Of a stretch of DNA of 64,000 nucleotides, positions 54,103 through 63,758 are shown piece after piece. The DNA is from CAWBRT01 sp963832785. Lineage in GTDB: Bacteria > Acidobacteriota > Terriglobia > Terriglobales > Acidobacteriaceae. The position numbers and the translations under genes were made by a program. The stretch covers positions 1,240,001 to 1,304,000 of the forward strand of contig CAWHVF010000005.1 in the NCBI GenBank assembly GCA_963832785.1. Reading direction: 5' to 3'. Positions within the stretch are counted from its first letter, which is position 1; every line of letters begins with the position of its first letter. The notes under the pieces were generated by a model, which did not search any database, had not been told where the DNA came from, and saw only the letters and a list, made by a program, of their open reading frames with translations.

Positions 54103-55638
54103 ATGGCAAAAGGACATGGTACATCTGTTTTCGTGCTTTTGCTGTTTTTAGTGGCGGTTGTTTGCGCGCAAACGCCGTCCAGAGATATCAACGAAGCGTT
54201 CCGGGGAGGCGCACGAACAGTCGAGTTCCTGGATCAGATCAATAAGGCCTCTATTGTCATGCTGGATGAGACCGGAATTGTTCCCCACCCGATCGCCGCC
54301 AAGATTGCAAGTGGAATTCAGCAGGTGATTGCAAAAGACGCTGCGTTGAAAGTGCAGCGTTCTGCCGATTACCTGGATTTCGAACCGCAGTTGCTCGCCA
54401 TCGTCGGACCGGACGGGTCGCGACTGCACGCCGGAAGAAGCCGCCAGGATATGGGCGCAACGATGTCGCGCATGAGTCTGCGCGCAGCCTTGCTCGAAGA
54501 ATACGCGGCATTGGCGGCCGCGCGACAGAAATTGCTGGCGCTGGCGGCCAAGAACACCGAGACGGTTATTCCCGCATATACTCACGGGGTGCAGGCGCAA
54601 CCTACGACTTACGCCCACTATCTGCTCGCCTGGGCTTCTGCATTCGATCGCGATAGCGACCGTTTCCAGGAGGCGTACCGCCGGATCAACCTGAGCCCGT
54701 TGGGAGCCGCCGCGCTGGGCACTTCCGGCTTCCCAATCGATCGTAAGCGGCTGGCCGTTCTGCTGGGTTTCGACGGACTCATTGAGAACTCGTACGACGC
54801 CGATCATCTGGCGACGGTGGACGGCAGCCTCGAAGTGGCGGGCGCGCTGGAAATTGCCGCCATTCAGCTTGGGCAATTTGCGCAGGATATTCATACCCAG
54901 TATGCCGAGCCGGTACCGTGGATCACTTTGTCGGAAGGAAAGCTCACTGGAGTCAGCAGCATTATGCCGCAGAAACGCAATCCTGCCGCTCTGGAGCAGT
55001 TGAGAGCACAGAGCACCATCCTGGCCGGCCAGATGCAAACCGTCTTCCTGATTGCGCACAACAACCGCACCGGAATGTTCGATTATCGCAGCTATGACCC
55101 GATACCGAGCACGCAGCCTTTGTTGGTATTTGACCTGTTCGGGAAGGTACTGAACGGCATCGTGGTAAACAAGCAACGGGCTTTGGACGAGGTGAATGCC
55201 GACTACTCCACCACGACCGAGATCGCCGACGTGTTAATGCAGAAAGACAACGTCCCGTTCCGCATCGGCCACCATTTTGCTTCCGAGCTGACAAATTACG
55301 GACGGAGCCGCGGCCTTAAAATCGGAGAGATTCCTTACACAGAAGCGGCCCGAATCTACAAGGCCAACGCTAAGAAGGATCTGCCGCTGACCGAGGCTGA
55401 ATTCAAGGAAGCGATCAGCCCCCAATACATGGTTTACACGCGGAAAGGAATCGGCGGACCTCAGTTGAGCGAGGTACAGCGGATGCTGGCCGAAGAACAA
55501 GCCCGTTTGCAGTCGGATTCCGCATGGCTCAAGGCCCAAAAGGACCGCTTGGCAACTGCCGAAGCTTCGCTGAACAAGGCCGTGACCGCCCTGGCGAACA
55601 GTGCAGGCGCAAGCACAATAGCGACTAATACTCGCTAA
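54103..55638 (+). CDS. Exported argininosuccinate-lyase-like C-N lyase
   Basis: About 511 residues of the fumarase/aspartase/ASL superfamily, closest in motif pattern to argininosuccinate lyase: HAGRSRQDMGAT, YTHGVQAQPTTYAHYLLAWA, INLSPLGAAALGTSGFPIDR and the signature GVSSIMPQKRNP with the catalytic Ser loop. The N-terminus carries a clear signal peptide (FVLLLFLVAVVCAQ, cleavage near CAQ-TPS), so it acts outside the cytoplasm. ATG 54103 has AAGAAAGGA upstream. No other arg gene is near. EDDS lyase and iminodisuccinate lyase belong to this superfamily and are possible functions. Neighbours are D-aminoacylase and a permease. The ~60-residue C-terminal extension is helical. Confidence 0.82.
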   Translation: MAKGHGTSVFVLLLFLVAVVCAQTPSRDINEAFRGGARTVEFLDQINKASIVMLDETGIVPHPIAAKIASGIQQVIAKDAALKVQRSADYLDFEPQLLAIVGPDGSRLHAGRSRQDMGATMSRMSLRAALLEEYAALAAARQKLLALAAKNTETVIPAYTHGVQAQPTTYAHYLLAWASAFDRDSDRFQEAYRRINLSPLGAAALGTSGFPIDRKRLAVLLGFDGLIENSYDADHLATVDGSLEVAGALEIAAIQLGQFAQDIHTQYAEPVPWITLSEGKLTGVSSIMPQKRNPAALEQLRAQSTILAGQMQTVFLIAHNNRTGMFDYRSYDPIPSTQPLLVFDLFGKVLNGIVVNKQRALDEVNADYSTTTEIADVLMQKDNVPFRIGHHFASELTNYGRSRGLKIGEIPYTEAARIYKANAKKDLPLTEAEFKEAISPQYMVYTRKGIGGPQLSEVQRMLAEEQARLQSDSAWLKAQKDRLATAEASLNKAVTALANSAGASTIATNTR

Positions 55639-55884
55639 TCGCTGTAAAATGGCCCATACTTTGGAGCCAAGGAAGGGCGCAGTCGAGAGCGGTTTCGTCG
55701 CAGAACGCGGTGATTGCCGCTCAAAGGACTCCGCGTGTGCGTAGCGAAACAACTGGCATCGCGTTCGGCGTCAGTGCCGCGTACTGCAGTTTATCTGGAC
55801 CCAGGCTTCACCTACTTAGGCGCTGATGAGTCATTCTGACGTAAGGAGGCAACGCACCGCGATGGTGCGAGCGGAGGAAAAGAG
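55639..55884. other. Gap between the lyase and D-aminoacylase genes
   Basis: No gene and no clear hairpin in 246 bases. The last part supplies GGAGGAAAAGAG as a ribosome-binding site. Co-transcription with the lyase is possible but not shown. Confidence 0.35.
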
Positions 55885-57480
55885 ATGAGCAATGTCGTAG
55901 TTTTGCAAGCAGCTACTGTGATTGATGGGACGGGCAGGCCCGGCTTTCGAGCAGACGTTGCAATATCGAGCGGCACCATTAGCAGAGTGGGAACGAATCT
56001 TGCTGGCGAGGGAGCGCAGGTTATTAATTTTGAAGGGCTGGCCTTAGCACCAGGGTTTATAGACAGCCACACGCACACTGACGGTGCGGCGTTCGCCTAT
56101 CCCCTCTCCGAGAGCAAGCTGTTTCAAGGCGTTACCACTGAAGTTACGGGAAATTGTGGTATTGGGTTTTTCCCGGTCGAGCACCGCAACAAAAAGCTGC
56201 TGGAGGATTATCTCAGAGTACATGATTTTGCAATGCCTAGCGGCATCGCTTGGAGAGATTTTGCGGGCTACGCCCAGCAGCTTACCGCCGCCAGACCTGG
56301 CCTTAACCATCTCCCCCTGGTCGCGCATGGAGCCCTGCGCATTGCGGTCATGGGAGCTGAAGATCGGGAAGCAACACCCTCAGAACAGCAGCAAATGAAC
56401 ATCCTTTTGGCTGCGTCACTGAAGCAGGGGGCATGGGGTATATCCACCGGGCTTATTTATCCGCCAGGCAGCTTTGCCAAGACCAGCGAATTGATCGCCC
56501 TAGCCCGCGTGAGCGCTGAGCATGGGGGCGTCTATACCAGTCATATTCGAGGCGAAAGCGCAACCCTCGCGAACGCGGTAGACGAAGCCATTGAAATTGG
56601 ACGCCGAGGCCAGGTCAAAGTTATTGTTTCCCACCTGAAACCCCTCGGCCGGGATAACTGGGGCAAGGGAGAGATGCTGCTGGACAAGCTCGAAAGAGCG
56701 CGCCAACAAGGCGTTGACATCTCGGCTGACCAGTATCCTTACGAAGCGTCGAGTACCTCGCTTACTGCCCTTGTGCCAAGTCGCTTTCAGGCGGGGGGAA
56801 TCAGCGCCCTCTTAGCGGCATTGGCTGACGCGCACGCTCAACACGACCTATCGGTCGGCATTGAACGCGAGATGAACGTTCGTGGCGGCCCGGCCAAGGT
56901 TATGGTCACTAACCTCGCTACTGCACAACATGCGACACTATCAGGAAAAACAATAGCGGAGATAGCTTCACGCTGGGAAATAGCGCCGGCGGAAGCGGTA
57001 ATCCGATTATTGAAGGAGGAAAAAGGCGAAGTAGGCGCGGTCTATTTTTCCATTTCGGAACAAGATGTTGAAACTATTATGCGCAGCATGAATGTAGCGG
57101 TAGGCTCCGATGGCAGAGGGCTGAAAGCCGGTGCCAGCAGCGCGGCTACTCATCCGCGATCTTATGGCACCTTTCCACGGGTGCTTGGAAAATACGTCAG
57201 GGAGAAGAAGCTTCTCTCGCTGGAAGCCGCAGTCTATAAGATGACCGGTTTGACGGCCCAGCGATTCGGAATTAAGGACCGGGGCGTTATCAAAGCCGGC
57301 ATGATCGCCGACGTCGCTGTATTTGACCCGGCGACGATACGAGACATCGCTGATTTCAGCCATCCCCATCAATATGCGCAGGGAATCAAGTATCTGTTCA
57401 TTAACGGTATAAATGTTATTTCCGATGGCAGCCTGACAGGTAATGCTGCGGGAAAGGTGCTTTTTAAGGACGGGAACTGA
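55885..57480 (+). CDS. N-acyl-D-amino-acid deacylase (D-aminoacylase)
   Basis: A 531-residue amidohydrolase of the D-aminoacylase/N-acyl-D-glutamate deacylase group. The motifs FIDSHTHTDG, VTGNCGIGFFP (with the metal-binding Cys), TSHIRGESATL, VIVSHLKPLG and the signature GSDGR...HPRSYGTFPRVL are present. It removes acyl groups from D-amino acids. The ribosome-binding site GGAGGAAAAGAG fits ATG 55885. With the lyase upstream and the permease downstream it makes a small catabolic unit for D-configured or N-substituted amino acids. No signal peptide. Confidence 0.88.
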   Translation: MSNVVVLQAATVIDGTGRPGFRADVAISSGTISRVGTNLAGEGAQVINFEGLALAPGFIDSHTHTDGAAFAYPLSESKLFQGVTTEVTGNCGIGFFPVEHRNKKLLEDYLRVHDFAMPSGIAWRDFAGYAQQLTAARPGLNHLPLVAHGALRIAVMGAEDREATPSEQQQMNILLAASLKQGAWGISTGLIYPPGSFAKTSELIALARVSAEHGGVYTSHIRGESATLANAVDEAIEIGRRGQVKVIVSHLKPLGRDNWGKGEMLLDKLERARQQGVDISADQYPYEASSTSLTALVPSRFQAGGISALLAALADAHAQHDLSVGIEREMNVRGGPAKVMVTNLATAQHATLSGKTIAEIASRWEIAPAEAVIRLLKEEKGEVGAVYFSISEQDVETIMRSMNVAVGSDGRGLKAGASSAATHPRSYGTFPRVLGKYVREKKLLSLEAAVYKMTGLTAQRFGIKDRGVIKAGMIADVAVFDPATIRDIADFSHPHQYAQGIKYLFINGINVISDGSLTGNAAGKVLFKDGN

Positions 57481-57642
57481 TCTAAGATGGGCTTTCTCCT
57501 TCTTCCTTCTAATGTTTAGGAGGCTTTAGTCCATCCATTGAGGGTAGGATCGGCTGCGTAAAGGGGTTTTAGCCCTCTGCTCCGACTAGCATGGAAGTTA
57601 GGTGTTAGATGTTATCGGCGATCACCTTTGGAGGATACAGAT

Positions 57643-58956
57643 ATGCCGACCGCTGACTTTAACATTTGGTGGGGTCTGTTGGGCTTGTTGCCGCTCATTT
57701 TGTACTTGGTGCTGGTGTTTGGGGGCATGGATATTTTGCCAGCTACACTTCTTTGTGTGCTGGTAGGCGCGGTGCTAACACACCAGTCGTTGCTTTCTCT
57801 AGGCAATGCCGTTGCCAAAGCCATGACTTCGTTCCTGGCGCTGGTCGGACTAATCATAATGCTGGGCAGAGGCTTAGGGGAGGTGCTTACTGAGACCAAG
57901 GTGACGCATACTTTGGTGCACAAAATCATCTACGGCATTGGGATCGACACCGAGAAGAAGGCCATGCTGGGAATCATGATTTCCGGCCTGGTTATAGTCG
58001 GGCTGCTCGGGACTTTAGCTGGCGGCAACGCTATCATTGCCCCTATTGTCATCCCCATTGCCGCGACGGTCGGGCTCTCGCGGAGTTCGGTCGCCGTGAT
58101 GTTTCAGGCAGCCGGCGAGGAGGGGCTCACGCTCGGGCCGTTCACGCCCCCGGTGATTACTTTGCTTGGCTTGACTGGGATCACCTACGCCGAGATGCTA
58201 TGGAAAGCAGCTATTCCGCTGTCATGCGTCACTTTTACCGCGACCTGGATCATGCTGCAGAGAATACAGAAAGCGACGCGGAATAAGCCGGAATATGCGT
58301 ACGAAGTAAGCAAAGACATAAAAGCGTTTGCGCCGAATACAAGGGAAAAGCGAACGACAGGACTTTTCCTGCTCCTCTTTGCCGCTTCTGTGGCCTATGG
58401 AATCGTGACCAAGGCTTCGACATCGTTTGTAATTGTAATCATGCTTGGCCTTGCGCTGGTAACGGGGCTGGCGGGCGGCTTAAATCTCAATCGTATTTTC
58501 AAGCTGGTAGTGAAAGGTATGGCGGGAAACGTGTGGTTGTTTCTTTTGTTTCTGCTGTTAGATCCTTTCCTGAATTTCATTGAACAGGCGGGAGGCTATA
58601 CCGCAATTACACATCTTATGCAGCCGCTGATAACTGTTGGCGGAAGACCTGTGGTCGTAATTTCGGGCGGCGTACTCGGGGCATTTGGATTCTCCGGGGC
58701 CGTGGTGGCCGTGCTAAAGATGCTCCATGAACTCTTTAGTCCTCTGCTGGTGAAATATGCTGTCCCCATGACGGTCTGGTCGGTGGCCCTCATCGTTGCC
58801 ACTCGCGTAACGAACTTCGTTCACCCCGGAGCAAATATGTTCAGCGCCATGGGCTTTGCCGAATCGAGAGATTTGAAGTCCATGTTCAAGAACGGCATTG
58901 CTATCGCTGTTGCCCAAATAGGCTTGCTGGTCATTTACGCACTGCTGTTTGTTTGA
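57643..58956 (+). CDS. GntP/NhaC-like membrane carrier
   Basis: About 437 residues with 11-12 membrane helices. Two re-entrant-like segments, GLLGTLAGGNAIIAPIVIPI and GGVLGAFGFSGAVVAVLKML, point to the ion-transporter superfamily (GntP, NhaC or related). GGAGG seven bases before ATG 57643 sets the start; the GTG/ATG further up is weaker. It probably imports the deacylase substrate or releases its product. The substrate cannot be told. Confidence 0.75.
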   Translation: MPTADFNIWWGLLGLLPLILYLVLVFGGMDILPATLLCVLVGAVLTHQSLLSLGNAVAKAMTSFLALVGLIIMLGRGLGEVLTETKVTHTLVHKIIYGIGIDTEKKAMLGIMISGLVIVGLLGTLAGGNAIIAPIVIPIAATVGLSRSSVAVMFQAAGEEGLTLGPFTPPVITLLGLTGITYAEMLWKAAIPLSCVTFTATWIMLQRIQKATRNKPEYAYEVSKDIKAFAPNTREKRTTGLFLLLFAASVAYGIVTKASTSFVIVIMLGLALVTGLAGGLNLNRIFKLVVKGMAGNVWLFLLFLLLDPFLNFIEQAGGYTAITHLMQPLITVGGRPVVVISGGVLGAFGFSGAVVAVLKMLHELFSPLLVKYAVPMTVWSVALIVATRVTNFVHPGANMFSAMGFAESRDLKSMFKNGIAIAVAQIGLLVIYALLFV

Positions 58957-59439
58957 GAGCAATCGGTTCGGCAATTTCCCGCACTTGCGATTGGAGGTGG
59001 AAGATCGGAGCCGATGCTTCGGATATGAGCTTAAAGCGTTGCGACGAAGTTTGCCGGCGACGGCTTATGAAACTAGGCGCGGTGAAGATGTACGCGGTAG
59101 GATTTTTCGGTGAGCGCGGAGAATAAACTAAGCTGCCTGGGCCGGGCGAAGATGAGCCCAAAGCATCAGGATTCACTGCTGTCCGGGGAAAATTGCGTGA
59201 AGTTGGCGTAAGCGGCTGATTGCCAGCCGGATAGGCGATTTTTCGAGCGGGAACGATTTGAAATCGACAGACCGCAAACGAAGCTTGTAAGCAACGAACG
59301 GGAGCGTAAGAATGCGGCATGAACTCGGGCCGCATCGTGTTTGTGCAACTGATCGAGCCTCTGCCCCCAAGGAATTTCAAAAATGCGTCGCCCGCTACCC
59401 GTGTTTGTGGAAGCGTCAGGAATCGCTGTGGGATACCTG
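58957..59439. other. Intergenic stretch, no gene accepted
   Basis: A 181-residue minus-strand frame (59476-58931) exists but it is Ser/Pro/Arg-rich without family pattern or ribosome-binding site and overlaps the carrier stop; I do not call it. No hairpin of note. Confidence 0.3.
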
Positions 59440-59628
59440 TGCTTCGCCAAAATATGATCTGCTTTGCCAGCAGCAAGTTACAACGCTTTCGAGAAATCCC
59501 AATTTCTGCTAAAACTCACCCATGTTCCACCTCGTCCGACTGTTCGTGGAGTCGTTCGCACGCCTGCTCTCCTCCCGCCGTGACCTGATGGTGGAGAACT
59601 TGTTGCTGCGCCAGCAACTGGTGGTGGT
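59440..59628 (+). mobile_element. Truncated transposase 5' end, copy 2 of a direct repeat
   Basis: Nearly the same sequence as 8823-9012, including TGTGCTTCGC at the left and the codons for MFHLVRLFVESFARLL and DLMVENLLLRQQL. It too stops at the same place in the transposase (LRQQL). The two copies are direct repeats 50.6 kb apart. Confidence 0.65.
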
Positions 59629-60170
59629 GTCCGTCTCCGGTTCACTTCGAGCGATCAAGCCTTGGCTAGATCTCGCTGTTGGGCGACGTGGGCCTTTTTT
59701 GTTCGAGAGACCTTCGGGTGCCCATTTTTCCGCGGCCGCCATAGCCCCCGCTTTTGGTTTTAACCCCCAAAGGCTCTGCAGATATCGCTTGCAGTAGCGA
59801 ATTGGCGAGGTGGAGCGCAAGCCGGCGCGGTGCAATCTTTTGCAGATTTGTGACAAGAAAATGTCATAGCTTTTGAGTCCCACCAAAACACGATGGTGCT
59901 AAGACTAAAGTAACTAGTTGAACTGAAACAGACTTGGAAGCGCACAAAAACGAAAGATTGGCAATCGCCGTGCTTCAGCAGACTGCAGCCTTCTCTATGG
60001 GAGGTTGCAAAGTATCGACGCAAGCGATATGCGTGTCTTTCCGAACGAGACCAAGTAAGACGCTGCGTTGTTTTCGCCTCTCTTCGAATTGATCTCTGCG
60101 GGAAGACTAAAAACATCAGTAGTTTTTGTTGAGCCGTAACCGACAAAGTAGCTTTAGGGCCAGAGCTGTC
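59629..60170. other. Leader before the secretion ATPase
   Basis: No gene recognised. A 54-residue run (SGSLRAIKPWLDLAVGRRGP) follows the transposase fragment in frame but has no family resemblance. The interval contains no strong hairpin. Confidence 0.3.
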
Positions 60171-60230
60171 ATGGAAGGGCAAGCCCGTCTGAGTGTGGAA
60201 ACATGGCTGGCCGCTTCCGAGAGAGGCTAC

Positions 60231-62132
60231 ATGGGTTTTAGAAGAAAACTTGGGGAATTACTTCTGGATAGGGGCGAGATTAGCCTCGAGGCCATGGAGC
60301 ATGCGGTTGCGGAGCAACCCTCGGCGAAACTGCTATTGGGTGAGCTGCTTCTGGAGCGTGGACTGGTTCAGCGTGGCGCGTTGATTTCGGCTCTCGAAGA
60401 AATCACTCATGTTCCATTCATGGATTGCACGAAACAAGCGCCGCAGCCGGAAGCGCTTAAGCTAGTGCCGCGCGCGACGGCCCTTCGGCACTGCGCACTC
60501 CCGATGTGCGTGGATGGAAAGCAGTTGATCGTCATTATGGCGGAACCGCAGAACCTATTCGCGATTGACGACTTGCGCTTCGCTTGCGGCATTAGCATTA
60601 CGGTGCGTCTCGGCTTCCGTCACGAAATCTTGAACGCAATCAGCCGCTGCTACGGCGAGATGCCACGTCAGGCCGAGTCGGAGCTCGTGCTCAATGCCGA
60701 TCCATCTGCGCTGCAGGTTTTCAGCGCCAGTACCAAGGAGCGGAACGAGGCGGCGATACGCGAGTTCGAGGCGGAACTTCGCGGCGATAGCAGTCCGGCG
60801 GCTCGGCTAATGTCGGTCATCCTGACAGCGGCGGTGGAGAAGAGGGCCAGCGACATCCATATTGAGCAATCGCCCGATGACTGTACCGTGCGCATTCGCG
60901 TCGACGGCGTCTTGCAAGAGTTGCTGCGCGTGCCAGGCACCATCCGGTCGCGACTGGTTTCGCGCATCAAAATCCTAAGCGATATGGATATTGCCGAGCG
61001 CCGGGTGCCGCAGGACGGCCGCTTTCTGGTGCGCGCGGCAGACTGCGATTACGACCTGCGAGTTTCGACTTTGCCCACGCAATACGGAGAGAAGGTCGTT
61101 ATACGGCTGCTTAATTCATCCGCTGCCAGTGTTCCGTTCTGTGAGCTGGGATTAAGCGCAGACAACGACCGCCAGCTAACCAAAGCCATCATGGCGCCGC
61201 AGGGCATGGTCTTAGTCACCGGACCGACTGGATCGGGCAAAAGTAGCACGCTTTATTCAGCACTGAGCCTGTTGCGCTCTCCCAAGGTGAACATTGTCAC
61301 GGTCGAAGACCCGGTGGAATATGTGGTGGAAGGTGTGAACCAGGTCCAGGTGAACCAGAAAGCGGGCAGGACATTCGCAAGCTGCCTGAGATCTTTGTTG
61401 CGGCAGGATCCTAATGTGATTATGGTCGGGGAAATTCGCGACCCGGAGACGGCCGAGATCGCCTTGACGGCCGCTCAGACCGGCCATATGGTGCTTTCAA
61501 CCCTCCACACCAATGACAGCGTTTCCGCAATCACGCGGTTGCTGGATATCGGTTCTGCCGCGTTCCTGATCGCGTCGTCCGTCAAGATCGTAATGGCGCA
61601 ACGGCTGGTACGAAAACTATGCGAGCACTGCAAGCAAATGGTCCCGGCAACGGCACAGTACAACGCACGGCTGAGCAGGTTTGGCGCTACGCGACCGCAG
61701 GAGCAAATGGCGCAATCAGTTGGCTGCCCCAAGTGCGACGGCTCCGGCTATAAAGGACGCAGTGGAATCTTTGAAGTGTTCACGCTGGACGACGGCTTAC
61801 GGGCGGCGATCCGTTCCGGCCAGGGTGATGATGAACTGCGCGCTATAGCGCGTGGCCACGGCATGAAGCTGCTTCAGGAGGATGCAGTCGACAAGGTTCT
61901 GGCGGGAATCACCAGCATCGATGAGGTGGAACGCGTAATTCCAATAGCTTCCGTTGCGCCAAAAGTTTGCCAGCGATGCGCCAAGCCGGCCGCCCCCAGC
62001 TTTCTGTTTTGTCCATATTGCGGTACGAACGTCACCAAACTTGATCCGGGGCATGAGGCTGCGGCAGCCCTTTGGAGAAGAGAAGGGACATCTAGCCGCT
62101 TCAGATCAACATCGCTGCGGGTTTGCCGCTAA
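60231..62132 (+). CDS. GspE/PilB-type secretion or pilus ATPase with C-terminal zinc ribbon
   Basis: About 633 residues. An N-terminal MshEN-type domain (RKLGELLLDRGEISLEAMEH; LGELLLERGLVQRGALISAL) is followed by the linker, then the ATPase core with SDIHIEQSPDDC, Walker A GPTGSGKSST (about residue 331), the Asp box EDPVEYVVEGVNQVQVN, Walker B RQDPNVIMVGEIRDPETAEI and the His box TLHTND. The tetra-cysteine motif CEHCKQ...CPKCDGSGYKGR is present. After the normal end there is an extra CQRCAKPAAPSFLFCPYCG zinc ribbon. ATG 60231 and ATG 60171 are both possible starts. No partner genes are adjacent. Confidence 0.88.
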   Translation: MGFRRKLGELLLDRGEISLEAMEHAVAEQPSAKLLLGELLLERGLVQRGALISALEEITHVPFMDCTKQAPQPEALKLVPRATALRHCALPMCVDGKQLIVIMAEPQNLFAIDDLRFACGISITVRLGFRHEILNAISRCYGEMPRQAESELVLNADPSALQVFSASTKERNEAAIREFEAELRGDSSPAARLMSVILTAAVEKRASDIHIEQSPDDCTVRIRVDGVLQELLRVPGTIRSRLVSRIKILSDMDIAERRVPQDGRFLVRAADCDYDLRVSTLPTQYGEKVVIRLLNSSAASVPFCELGLSADNDRQLTKAIMAPQGMVLVTGPTGSGKSSTLYSALSLLRSPKVNIVTVEDPVEYVVEGVNQVQVNQKAGRTFASCLRSLLRQDPNVIMVGEIRDPETAEIALTAAQTGHMVLSTLHTNDSVSAITRLLDIGSAAFLIASSVKIVMAQRLVRKLCEHCKQMVPATAQYNARLSRFGATRPQEQMAQSVGCPKCDGSGYKGRSGIFEVFTLDDGLRAAIRSGQGDDELRAIARGHGMKLLQEDAVDKVLAGITSIDEVERVIPIASVAPKVCQRCAKPAAPSFLFCPYCGTNVTKLDPGHEAAAALWRREGTSSRFRSTSLRVCR

Positions 62133-62247
62133 TCGCAAACCCGGCTTTGAGGCCACACCATTGCCGTGATCTGAAATAGCGGTTGTCAGTAAATTATGGC
62201 AAACAGTATAGATCAGGATGACCAGGACTCAACAGGAATCTCCCCTT

Positions 62248-62574
62248 TCAGCTCTGAATGGCTGAAATTGTACTGCTCGGGAGTGAGCTTCGCCCGATTG
62301 TCGACCAAATCTGCTTCCTTAGCTTCTCGTTGGGAACCCAGGTCGCCAGCAAGTCCAATAGTCCGGCATCAACCGGAACATCGGTTTTGCAGGATTGGTG
62401 TGGCCAATCACTCCCCCAAACCAACCGTTCGGGAGCGGCCTTTGCACTGGTAAACCTGTTCATCGTTCGGAATAAGTTGCTCGCCAAGGTGGCAGTGTAG
62501 GCTAACTCGGGGGCGCCCAGTGTGTACTCCCGAGCAAGAGAAGCAACAAATCGGTTACCGGAACGACCAAGCAC
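62248..62574 (-). pseudogene. Amidohydrolase-2-family remnant, C-terminal part
   Basis: The minus-strand frame ends a TIM-barrel hydrolase: AKAAPERLVWGSDWPHQSCK, with the metal-binding Asp, and LLDLLATWVPNEKLRKQI. A one-base shift then moves the family ending DNRAKLTPEQYNF to another frame. The first two thirds are missing. In life the family hydrolyses lactones such as 2-pyrone-4,6-dicarboxylate or decarboxylates aromatic acids. Confidence 0.6.
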
Positions 62575-62696
62575 CTATGAATTACTTGCTCTCTTGAGGC
62601 ACGCGTAATACAGCAGGGCTAATGAGATGGTCCGCCGCCTGGATCAGCCCCGAGGTGGGATGATGTTGGAATAGCTTACTTTCGGAGGATAATCGC

Positions 62697-63060
62697 ATGC
62701 ATATCGCCTATATCGGCATTGATCTGGGCAAGACGCTGTTTCATTTGGGTGCCTCCACGAAGACGGCAAGGTCGTCCTCAAGAAGAAGTTCTCACGCAAG
62801 CAACTGCTGGCCTACACTGCGAACCTGACGCCATCGCTCATTGGCATGGAAGCCTGTTCAGGAGCACATTTCATCGGGGCAGCGTTGCGCGATCAGGGCC
62901 ACGAAGTGCGGCTGATCCCGGCCCAGTTCGTGAAGCCTTCGGCAAGTCCAACAAGAACGACTTCATTGATGCCGAAGCCATCGCCGAAGCCGTATCGCGG
63001 CAGAACATCCGGAAGGCAGAGCGATGCGAGCACGAAAATCAATGCGCACGGGATGCCTGC
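62697..63060 (+). pseudogene. IS110-family transposase remnant, multiple frameshifts
   Basis: The ATG at 62697 (GGAGG before it) starts MHIAYIGIDLGKTLFHLG, then frames alternate: FSRKQLLAYTANLTPSLIGM, ACSGAHFIGAALRDQGHEVR, then KSNKNDFIDAEAIAEAVSRQ. Together they are the DEDD N-terminal domain of an IS110 transposase with the D, E and D residues seen. At least two frameshifts and the missing second half make it dead. Confidence 0.75.
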
Positions 63061-63118
63061 AATCAGCATTCCGCCCAGTTTCCCGCCTACCTGGGCAGTA
63101 ACCAGTGGAACAACTACT

Positions 63119-63266
63119 GGCGCCGACCCCAAATTATTCTCCGCATATCATCAACGGGTTAAGCCCTACATTTTCTCTGAGGCCGAGGTAGCAAAGCTCC
63201 TTCGTACAGCTTCCGGTTTGAAGCGGGATACTTCGTCGCCGGTGCGTGCCCCTGCGTTCGACGCCT
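63119..63266 (+). pseudogene. Tyrosine recombinase fragment
   Basis: A short run FSAYHQRVKPYIFSEAEVAK followed by LLRTASGL is the start of the core-binding/catalytic junction of phage-type integrases (R-x-P-Y-x-F-S-x-x-E-x-x-L-L). The Arg-His-Arg-Tyr catalytic residues are not reached. Joined to the IS110 remnant. Confidence 0.45.
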
Positions 63267-63359
63267 CACGTCTTTCGGCATTTTTCAAGTACTTACTGTA
63301 TCAGCGGCCTTTCCGGAATTGCTACTGTAGTGGATTTTGCATGGACTGTCTCGCCTGAT

Positions 63360-63740
63360 TGGAATATTTCCTCTTTTTGAATATCAGGGGCGTAGGTTAC
63401 GAGGCCGCCAGCAAAATGCCTTGTTGAGCGCCACAGACAGCGTGGGGTGTCCCCAAGCCTTGACGGGAATACATGCTGATCGCGCTCTCCGCCTGGTTCA
63501 ACTACTCCTTGACTTTAGTAACGAACACGCTACAATGTTGTCGCTTTCAGCTCTGTATTGTCGACTGGCCATCTTGTCAAGATGGAGTGATCCGTCCCGC
63601 AGTGTGATGCGGAACCGCTTTGCGCGGCTCACACCAGTAAAACCACCGGCTCTGCCGGGGGATGAATACTATTGAGGAATGCACCACACAAATCCATAGC
63701 GAAATTCCAGCCATTTGTCATAGCCTCTGGGAACGTATGA
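63360..63740. other. Stretch before istB fragment, nothing recognised
   Basis: About 380 bases without an accepted gene. Several short frames exist but none has a family pattern. The region lies between two transposon remnants and is probably degraded mobile DNA. Confidence 0.3.
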
Positions 63741-63758
63741 GTCAAAGAGAGGAAAAAA

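Noticed and set aside
54148..55176. 342-codon minus-strand frame
   Set aside because: Antisense to the ASL-like gene; composition typical of a reverse-strand shadow.
58931..59476. 181-codon minus-strand frame after the carrier gene
   Set aside because: No start signal, low-complexity Ser/Pro/Arg composition, overlaps the carrier's end.
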